In this document: positions 47,116 to 52,394 of the stretch, one piece after another | How the letters are laid out: every line of letters starts with the position of its first letter | How positions within the stretch are numbered: the stretch's first letter is position 1 | Translations under genes and position numbers: made by a program | The notes under the pieces: model-generated | Database searches by the model: none | Told to the model about the DNA's origin: nothing | The model's input: only the letters and a program-made list of their open reading frames with translations | Source of the DNA: a virus | Length of the DNA stretch: 52,394 nt | Strand: one strand, 5' to 3' | Virus record (IMG/VR): IMGVR_UViG_3300037189_013052 | Coordinates: 1-52,394 of that record

Positions 47116-48499
47116 ACTCCGCCCCTACCAAACCACCGCCGTATCCAGCATCCGCGCCGCCCTGGCCGCCGGCCACCGCAGCGTCCTATTCGTGCTGCCC
47201 ACCGGCGGCGGCAAGACGGTGATCTTCAGCCACATCGCCCAGCAGGCGGCCAGCAAAGGCAACCGGATCTGCATCCTCGTTCACCGTGTCGAGCTGCTGG
47301 AGCAGGCCAGCGCCAGCCTGCAGGCACTCGGGGTGCGGCATGGCCTGATCGCTGCCGGCCGGTCCATGGACCTATCAGCACCGGTGCAGGTCGCATCCGT
47401 GGCGACTCTGGCGCGGCGATTGCACAAGCTGAGCCCTGAGCTGTTTCAACTGCTGGTGGTGGATGAGGCGCACCACAGCAATGCCGGCACCTGGGGCAAG
47501 GTGCTGGGCCACTTCCACCGCGCTCGGGTGCTGGGGGTGACCGCTACGCCCTGCCGCTGTGATGGCCGGGGCTTAGGCGAGTGGTACAGCGAGCTGATCT
47601 TGGGCCCCACAGCCCAAGAGCTGACCGATGGCGGCCACATCGCGCCGGCACGGGTGCTGGCCCCGCCGGGGATCAACTTCCAGGGCCTGCGCAAGCGGCT
47701 GGGTGACTTCGATCTGAAGCAGGCCGCCGATCTGCTCGGCACGGGCCAGGCGATGGGCAGCCCGCTGAGCCACTACCGGCAGCATCTGGAGGGCCAGACG
47801 GCGATCGCTTTCTGCTGCTCGGTGGCACATGCCGAGGCGGTGGCCCGGCTGTTCAGTGATCACGGCATCCCGGCGGCGAGCATCGACGGCACCATGGATC
47901 CAGCCACCAGGCGCCGGCTGCTGGAGCAGCTGGGCAGCGGTGAGATCCGGGTGCTGACCAGCTGCGCCCTGATCGGCGAAGGTGTGGATGTGCCCAGCGT
48001 GGCCGGCTGCATCCTGCTCCGGCCGACCCAGAGCCTGGCGCTGCATCTGCAGATGATCGGCCGCTGCCTGCGCCCCCAGCCGGGGAAGGTCGCGGTGATC
48101 CTCGATCACGTCGGCAACACCCTGCGCCATGGCCTACCGACTGATCCTCGCGACTGGAGCCTGGAGGGCGTCAGCAAGCGTCAGCGTGAGCAGGCCCCCA
48201 GCGTCAGGGTGTGCCCGGCATGCTTTGCCGCAATGTCAAGCCGCACGCAGCAGTGCCCCGAATGCGGCCATCAGTTCGTGCCCGAGCGGCGCGAGCTGGA
48301 GCATGTAGAGGGTGAGCTGCAGGAGGTGATCGCCCGCCAGCAGCGCCGCGCTGAGCAGTCAAGCGCCCAGTCCCTTGCCGACCTGATCGCCATCGGCCAC
48401 CGCCGCGGCATGGCCAAACCGCAAGCCTGGGCCCGGCACGTCATGGCTGCCAGGGAAGCGAAGCGAGTGCGCAGTGGTCCGGTGCGGGTGGTGGCGTGA
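47108..48499 (+). CDS. superfamily 2 DEAH-type helicase with zinc ribbon
   Basis: A 463-residue protein from GTG 47108. Motif I LPTGGGKT (30-37), DEAH (119-122), TATPCR (motif III) and a RecA-like second half with GEGVDVP and MIGRCLRP (motif VI). A CPAC...CPEC zinc ribbon lies at about 369-388 and a helical basic tail follows. Similar to phage RadD/YejH-type DNA helicases. Likely role in replication, recombination or transcription-linked remodelling of phage DNA. Confidence 0.85.
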   Translation: MIELRPYQTTAVSSIRAALAAGHRSVLFVLPTGGGKTVIFSHIAQQAASKGNRICILVHRVELLEQASASLQALGVRHGLIAAGRSMDLSAPVQVASVATLARRLHKLSPELFQLLVVDEAHHSNAGTWGKVLGHFHRARVLGVTATPCRCDGRGLGEWYSELILGPTAQELTDGGHIAPARVLAPPGINFQGLRKRLGDFDLKQAADLLGTGQAMGSPLSHYRQHLEGQTAIAFCCSVAHAEAVARLFSDHGIPAASIDGTMDPATRRRLLEQLGSGEIRVLTSCALIGEGVDVPSVAGCILLRPTQSLALHLQMIGRCLRPQPGKVAVILDHVGNTLRHGLPTDPRDWSLEGVSKRQREQAPSVRVCPACFAAMSSRTQQCPECGHQFVPERRELEHVEGELQEVIARQQRRAEQSSAQSLADLIAIGHRRGMAKPQAWARHVMAAREAKRVRSGPVRVVA

Positions 48500-49128
48500 C
48501 TCTCCGCCTGCTTGACACCTTCAGCGGCATCGGCGGCTTCTCATTGGCCGCCCGCTGGCTTGGTGGCTTTGAGACCGTCCAGTTCGTTGAGCGCGACCCC
48601 TACTGCCAGCGAGTGCTGGCGAAGCATTGGCCCACCGTTCCCATTCACGATGACATCTGCACCTTCAATCCAGAGCGCGGATCAGCTGACGTTGTTGTCG
48701 GTGGATTTCCTTGCCAGGACATCTCAACAGCAGGCAAGCAAGCCGGCATCAAAGAGGGCACCCGCTCCGGCCTCTTCTATGAACTCATCCGAGTCGTTCG
48801 CTTGGTGGAACCCCGCTACATCGAGCGCCGTGCCTGGCGGAAGCTGGCCCGTGAGATGCCACGAATGCTGGGCGGGTTCAGCGCGGACAACCTCTATGCC
48901 CTGCTGGAAGACCGGGAACTGGCCGAAGAGATCGCCAGCCGCTACAGCCAGCCGATTGGCGACTGGCGGGTGCGTTGTGTCGAGATCGGCGAGGTGTTCA
49001 GCAGCTGCGGTGCGGTAGCTGCCGCCCATCACGTCACGCAAGCCTGTATCAGCCTGGCGATCCGCCAGCGGCGAGCGGTAACGGCACTGGGGCTGACGTT
49101 TGAAGCGCTGCGGATCTCGGCAAACTGA
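48496..49128 (+). CDS. truncated C5 cytosine methyltransferase fused to helical domain
   Basis: A 210-residue protein from GTG 48496. Residues 1-100 hold motif I (LLDTFSGIGGFSLAARWL), the VERDPYCQRVL motif II and the catalytic PCQ of motif IV (VVVGGFPCQDISTAGKQAG). Where motif VI (ENV) and the recognition domain should follow, the sequence switches after VRLVEPRYIE to an unrelated helical part (about 110-210) with AHHVTQACISLAIRQRRA. Full C5 enzymes need motifs VI, VIII, IX and X, so this is probably inactive, or has been reshaped for another role. The junction is in frame. Confidence 0.75.
   Translation: MTLRLLDTFSGIGGFSLAARWLGGFETVQFVERDPYCQRVLAKHWPTVPIHDDICTFNPERGSADVVVGGFPCQDISTAGKQAGIKEGTRSGLFYELIRVVRLVEPRYIERRAWRKLAREMPRMLGGFSADNLYALLEDRELAEEIASRYSQPIGDWRVRCVEIGEVFSSCGAVAAAHHVTQACISLAIRQRRAVTALGLTFEALRISAN
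49117..49128 (+). repeat. start-associated 12-mer (gene at 49144)
   Basis: TCGGCAAACTGA, 10 of 12 positions; its TGA is the stop of the methyltransferase gene, 15-18 bases before the next start. Confidence 0.4.
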
Positions 49129-49146
49129 CCCAACCGCCGTGATGTG

Positions 49147-49371
49147 ATGGCCTGGGGCGAATGGATGTGCCCAACCCTCGGGCCCGAGCATCACCTGATG
49201 TTGGAACGCGAGCGCCGGGCAATCGAGGGGTATGACCTGCCAGAAGCTCGGGTGATGCTGCGCCACATGGCGGACCTGATGCTGCGCCAGGAGCTGATCA
49301 TCCGCGGTGCGACGCGGCGGATTGCCGAGCTGGAGTGCCGAGAAGCCCTGAGCGGCAACCTCCCTCAGTAG
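49147..49371 (+). CDS. 74-residue two-helix protein, faintly NblA-like
   Basis: From ATG 49147 (GTG 49144 possible). The core LGPEHHLMLERERRAIEGYD, then LPEARVMLRHMADLMLRQEL, is two amphipathic helices with the spacing of NblA-type phycobilisome degradation proteins, but identity is low and a general picocyanobacterial small-protein family is as likely. NblA genes do occur in freshwater cyanophages. Confidence 0.45.
   Translation: MAWGEWMCPTLGPEHHLMLERERRAIEGYDLPEARVMLRHMADLMLRQELIIRGATRRIAELECREALSGNLPQ
49352..49363 (+). repeat. start-associated 12-mer, degenerate (gene at 49382)
   Basis: GCGGCAACCTCC, 9 of 12 positions, 18 bases before ATG 49382. Confidence 0.3.
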
Positions 49372-49381
49372 CCACATCGCC

Positions 49382-49744
49382 ATGGCCCGCCGGGGCAAGG
49401 ATTTCTACCGGGGCATCGACTTCACCCCACCTACTGCTGCCGCGGTAGCCGCTCGCCGTGCCCTGGATCGCCGGCAGCAGGCGCCGCCCTCCCAGCGGGG
49501 GATGACGCCGGTCGGCCTGGCCCGTGCCCGGCAGCTGGCGAACCGGCAGCAGCTCAGCCCTGAGACGGTGGATCGCATGATCAGCTATTTCGCCCGCCAT
49601 CAGGTCGATAAGCAGGGCAGCAGCTGGGGCAGCTACGGCAAGGGCCGCCAGGCATGGGACGGCTGGGGCGGTGATCCCGCCGCCGCCTGGGCCCGTGGTG
49701 TCGCCCGGCGGATGGATGCAGCCGAGCGCAAGGCAGCAAAATGA
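49382..49744 (+). CDS. basic hypothetical protein
   Basis: A 120-residue basic protein. The C-terminal 75 residues contain GMTPVGLARARQLANRQQ, TVDRMISYFARHQVDKQG and GKGRQAWDGWGGDPAAAWAR. A similar SxExVxRMxxYFxRH...WGG pattern occurs in other cyanophage and proteobacterial phage proteins, from memory; its role is not known. Overlaps neither neighbour strongly. Confidence 0.6.
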   Translation: MARRGKDFYRGIDFTPPTAAAVAARRALDRRQQAPPSQRGMTPVGLARARQLANRQQLSPETVDRMISYFARHQVDKQGSSWGSYGKGRQAWDGWGGDPAAAWARGVARRMDAAERKAAK

Positions 49745-49747
49745 GCG

Positions 49748-49761
49748 CTGCAGTTGCGCAA
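49748..49761 (+). promoter_or_regulatory. CTGYRRTTTYRCAA motif copy
   Basis: CTGCAGTTGCGCAA, with an internal GTTGCGCAAC palindrome, five bases before ATG 49767. Probably an operator rather than a promoter because of its closeness to the start. Confidence 0.4.
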
Positions 49762-49766
49762 CCGCA

Positions 49767-50120
49767 ATGGCGAGTGAGCAGACGATCCAGCAGCAGATCC
49801 GCCTGGCCTGCAGCCGTGGCCCGATCCGGCTGTGGCGCAACAACGTCGGCCGCCTGCTCGATCAGCAGGGCCGCATGGTGACGTTCGGTCTCTGCCCTGG
49901 CTCAGCTGACCTGATCGGGTTCCGCACCGTCGTGATCACCCCCGCCATGGTCGGCCACCAACTGGCGGTGTTCGCCGCGGTGGAGGTCAAGGCACCCAAG
50001 GGCCGGCCCACCCCCCAGCAGAGCGCCTTCCTGGAGCATGTCACCGCCGCTGGCGGATTGGCCGGTATCGCCCGCAGTGTGGAAGAGGCAGAGGCGATTC
50101 TGCAGCAGCCGGAGCGCTAG
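49767..50120 (+). CDS. VRR-NUC nuclease
   Basis: A 117-residue protein. VRR-NUC signatures: LWRNNVGRLLD, GLCPGSADLIGF (with the catalytic Asp) and FAAVEVKAPKGRPTPQQSAF (the ExK pair), then a QxxF/LxxV end. It cuts branched DNA such as Holliday junctions or flaps. Standalone VRR-NUC proteins usually sit next to phage helicases, as here. Confidence 0.8.
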   Translation: MASEQTIQQQIRLACSRGPIRLWRNNVGRLLDQQGRMVTFGLCPGSADLIGFRTVVITPAMVGHQLAVFAAVEVKAPKGRPTPQQSAFLEHVTAAGGLAGIARSVEEAEAILQQPER

Positions 50121-50146
50121 CGAAACAGGGCCGGTACGCTGCCACA

Positions 50147-50992
50147 ATGAAAGTGTCCATTGGCTCGCATCCTGCTCTTCGCTTTGCATTCAGCAATGGG
50201 CCAGAAGAGCCGACACCACCGCCTATGGGACTGCCTGAAGCGCCGCGATTGATGGATCAACAACTGGTAAGCGGCTTCATGGCCATGGGGGCCTTATGCA
50301 GCTACTGGCGCGGCCGCAGCGAGCTCTCAGGTAGTCAGTTGTCAGCCATCGCCGCCTACGGGCTCGGGCAAGCCGGTTGGCTGGATTCGTCCATGGTCAG
50401 CCGCATCGAAAATGCCCGCCAGGCCAGAGGCTGCTCTCTCAAAAACCTGCTGGCGTTCGATGCAGCCAATCAGGTGATCTGGACCTGGCAAACCAAAGGG
50501 CAGCAGGCAGCATGGGCCCGATGGGGGCCCCATACCGTCTGGGCCGTGCGCGATCAGTGGCTGCAGGAGGCGATCTGGCTGCCGGTGGCCGATCAGCCGG
50601 AGCATCCGCTGGAGTTCGAGGATTTCGCCGCGGTACTGGTCGGCCGCTCCGAGCTGCCCTATCTGGGCACCGTGTCACTGGGCCAGGGTGACGCCGCAGC
50701 AATGAGCGACCGGTTGAGCGACCTGCTCAATGCCCTGCTCACCGCCACCGGACTGGGCCCGCGAGAGGCCCTTAAGGCGCTGCTGCTCGCCTACCCCACC
50801 AAGGATCCCGACCGCCAGTCACGCCTGATGGCCCTGGTAATGGGCAGCGGCCAGCTGAGCCGCGATGAGCTGGAAGCGGAGCTCTACGCCCTGGCGGAAG
50901 CGATCAGGTCGCTGCGCGATCTATCGCCAGGCGGCTATGGGCCGGGTGATCTAGCAAGAGAGTTGTCAGCAGGCCAGCTGCCGAGCGGCTAG
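50147..50992 (+). CDS. HTH transcriptional regulator
   Basis: A 281-residue protein. The region LSGSQLSAIAAYGLGQAGWL DSSMVSRIEN (about residues 60-90) is an XRE-like HTH with an unusually long first part, followed by LKNLLAFDAANQVIWTWQTK. The C-terminus is helical. Likely a phage repressor or activator; it may bind the TTGCG-rich region at 51.1-51.2 kb. A TACGCT -10-like element precedes the start, without a clear -35. Confidence 0.6.
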   Translation: MKVSIGSHPALRFAFSNGPEEPTPPPMGLPEAPRLMDQQLVSGFMAMGALCSYWRGRSELSGSQLSAIAAYGLGQAGWLDSSMVSRIENARQARGCSLKNLLAFDAANQVIWTWQTKGQQAAWARWGPHTVWAVRDQWLQEAIWLPVADQPEHPLEFEDFAAVLVGRSELPYLGTVSLGQGDAAAMSDRLSDLLNALLTATGLGPREALKALLLAYPTKDPDRQSRLMALVMGSGQLSRDELEAELYALAEAIRSLRDLSPGGYGPGDLARELSAGQLPSG

Positions 50993-51116
50993 CGACCCAC
51001 TGCAGGGTGTCACCGATCCATAGCTCGCAAGGCAGCAGGCCATCATCGGCGAGGCACAGCAGCCGCCAGACGGTATCCGCCTGCTCAGCGTTGGCAACGA
51101 AGATGCGGGTTGCCAT
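50904..51116 (-). CDS. 70-residue hypothetical protein
   Basis: Minus strand, convergent with and overlapping the regulator's 3' end by 89 bases. MATRIFVANAEQADTVWRLL, then CELWIGDTLQWVASRSAAGL, looks like a compact alpha/beta protein. A TACTAT -10-like element lies upstream (about 51141-51146). No family recognised. Confidence 0.5.
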   Translation of the reverse strand: MATRIFVANAEQADTVWRLLCLADDGLLPCELWIGDTLQWVASRSAAGLLTTLLLDHPAHSRLAIDRAAT

Positions 51117-51205
51117 AGCTCCCGAGAGGGGTAAGGGGTAGATAGTACAGGCGTACGCAAGCTGCGCCGATCCGCCTTGCGCAAATCATGCCATGCCCTG
51201 ATGCG

Positions 51206-51234
51206 CTGCGGTTTCGCAATTGCTACGCTAGGAT
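51206..51234 (+). promoter_or_regulatory. promoter of recT-like gene with CTGYRRTTTYRCAA motif
   Basis: -35 CTGCGG (51206-51211), 17-base spacer, -10 TAGGAT (51229-51234). Includes CTGCGGTTTCGCAA, the best copy of the motif. TTGCGCAA (51177-51184) and TACGCAAGCTGCG just upstream suggest clustered operator half-sites. Confidence 0.6.
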
Positions 51235-51257
51235 TCTGCAAGCCACCACCACCACCA

Positions 51258-52154
51258 ATGGCAACCACCACGATCCCGCCAGGCTCAGCGCTGGCGACCG
51301 CTACCGCTGGGACCAGTCTCAGCCTGCAGGTCAGCTCTCCTGATGATCTGCAGCGCCTGGCCCGCTTGTTTGCTGCATCCGGCCTCTTCGGCCGCGGTGC
51401 CAACCCTGACGCCTTGATGGCCGAGTGCGCCATCAAGATCCTCGCCGGCATGGAGGCAGGCTTCGGGCCCTTCGCCAGCGCCGCAGGGGTCAGCGTGATC
51501 AACGGCCGCCCCGGCTTCGGTGCCAACCTGCTGGCGCAGGCGATCAAGCGCCACCCCATTTACGACTATCGGGTGCTGGAGAAGACCGATCAGGTCTGCC
51601 GGATCCGGTTCCTTTCCGGCAAAGAAGAGCTGGGCATCGAGACCTTCACCATGGCGATGGCCGAACGGGCCGGGCTGATCAAGGCCGGGCCCTGGCGCCA
51701 GTATCCCGAAGCGATGTTGTTCGCCCGTTGCCTGTCAGCCGGCATGCGCACCCACTGCCCCGATGCCCTCGGTGGTGCGCCCGCCTACACCCCGGAAGAG
51801 CTGGGCGCACAGGGCCAGATCGATGAGAACGGCGTTGTGATCGCCACCGTCATCGAAGAGCCCCGGCACGCCTCACCCATGCTGACCACCGTGGAGCAGC
51901 TGGCCCCGGCTGCCGAGAAAGCCGCCTTTGCCCGCGGCCTGACTCCCGGCGGCCTTGCTGCCTTTGTGCAGGAGGTCAGCAACGGCGAGAGCACCGACCT
52001 GGCGGAGCTGCCACTGAACCACCTAGCCCGGCTGGCCAAATCTGGTGTCAGCCCCGAGACGGTCGAGCGCTGCAATGCCGCTGCTGAGGCTCTGACCGAA
52101 GTGCCACTCGAAGATCCCGACGACCTACCCGCAGCCTGGGCCGCCTCTGCGTGA
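51258..52154 (+). CDS. RecT-like single-strand annealing protein
   Basis: A 298-residue protein from ATG 51258. It shows the RecT-type core: AECAIKILAGMEAGFGPFAS, INGRPGFGANLLAQAI, FTMAMAERAGLI and YPEAMLFARCLSAGMRTHCP followed by GAPAYTPEELG. Such proteins anneal single strands during phage recombination. The neighbours ssb, clamp and VRR-NUC fit a recombination-dependent replication module. The C-terminal helical tail is variable. Confidence 0.7.
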   Translation: MATTTIPPGSALATATAGTSLSLQVSSPDDLQRLARLFAASGLFGRGANPDALMAECAIKILAGMEAGFGPFASAAGVSVINGRPGFGANLLAQAIKRHPIYDYRVLEKTDQVCRIRFLSGKEELGIETFTMAMAERAGLIKAGPWRQYPEAMLFARCLSAGMRTHCPDALGGAPAYTPEELGAQGQIDENGVVIATVIEEPRHASPMLTTVEQLAPAAEKAAFARGLTPGGLAAFVQEVSNGESTDLAELPLNHLARLAKSGVSPETVERCNAAAEALTEVPLEDPDDLPAAWAASA

Positions 52155-52164
52155 CCCTGGCTGC

Positions 52165-52178
52165 TGCGATTTCACAAC
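52165..52178 (+). promoter_or_regulatory. CTGYRRTTTYRCAA motif copy before ssb
   Basis: CTGCGATTTCACAA, 14 bases before ATG 52193, followed by CCACAACAC as in the copy at 3263. No good -10 follows. Confidence 0.4.
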
Positions 52179-52192
52179 CACAACACTTCAGA

Positions 52193-52394
52193 TGAACGAA
52201 CTGATCGCCCAACTGCTCCGCTCCAGTGTCCACCGCTTCATCGGCCGCCTCGGTGCCGACCCGGAGGTGCGCTACTTCGAGTCCGGTTCTGCAGTTGCAA
52301 ACGCCAACATCGCCATCAACAGACCCGGCGCCAAAAAGAACGATGGCCAGCCCCCCGACTGGATTCGCGTGGAAGTCTGGGGCGAGCAGGCGCA
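52193..52394 (+). CDS. ssb: single-stranded DNA-binding protein, 3' truncated by window
   Basis: The first 67 residues of an SSB: HRFIGRLGADPEVRYFESGS, then VANANIAINRP and DWIRVEVWGEQA, the standard OB-fold start. Coats single-stranded DNA during replication and recombination. The gene continues beyond the window. Confidence 0.9.

Noticed and set aside
20465-47815. HIP1 octamers (GCGATCGC) as proof of a cyanobacterial host
   Set aside because: Only a few copies were noticed (about 20.5, 21.9 and 47.8 kb); not clearly over-represented in such GC-rich DNA.

Overview
The window reads as the greater part of a temperate, siphovirus-like phage or prophage of a high-GC picocyanobacterium (Synechococcus/Cyanobium type). 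The cyanobacterial signal is a cyAbrB-family regulator at 31.5 kb, a group 3-like sigma factor and the GC-rich codon use; the genus is an inference. No host chromosomal gene, rRNA, tRNA or CRISPR array was recognised. The left edge cuts a sliding clamp gene and the right edge cuts an ssb gene, so the element continues on both sides, or is circular and was opened between ssb and dnaN.

Layout. (1) 1-5.6 kb, + strand: early operon of dnaN, Gp157 family and many small, mostly overlapping genes ending in an excisionase-like HTH protein. (2) 5.5-8.0 kb: convergent tyrosine integrase (-), a palindrome-rich intergenic region (possible attP or genetic switch), a small gene and a dCTP deaminase (+), and an HNH nuclease (-). 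(3) 7.9-40.3 kb, - strand: the late operon, read from high to low coordinates: terminase small and large subunits, sigma factor, portal, a MuF head protein fused to two ParB-like domains, connector/neck genes, tail assembly chaperones G/GT with a lambda-type GGGAAAG frameshift, major tail protein, tape measure, distal tail genes, a 985-residue tail protein with nine calcium-type repeats, then (unusually late) scaffold, major capsid and decoration genes, collagen-like and lectin-like fibres, holin-like proteins and a C39 peptidase. A few + strand genes interrupt it: an AP2-domain gene, cyAbrB, and a basic protein that shares its N-terminus with its divergent neighbour. (4) 40.4-44.2 kb, - strand: metallophosphatase, a 309 bp array of GTTACG iterons (probable origin), a primase-helicase and an RHH regulator. 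(5) 44.5-52.4 kb, + strand: a methyltransferase-like gene paired with a ParB-DUF5131 fusion, RHH protein, SF2 helicase, a truncated C5 methyltransferase, VRR-NUC nuclease, HTH regulator, RecT-like annealing protein and ssb.

The most unusual signal is not a gene. A directional 12-mer, close to CCGGMAACCTRA, sits a few to about 35 bases before the start codon of about 20 genes on both strands. It always points toward the start codon and often overlaps the stop of the previous gene. It resembles in concept the start-associated sequences and stoperators of mycobacteriophages, but I know of no cyanophage equivalent. A second motif, CTGYRRTTTYRCAA, overlaps the -35 position of several predicted promoters. 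Together with sigma, cyAbrB and two RHH proteins this suggests a dense, undescribed regulatory network. All calls come from reading sequence by eye; no database search was run.
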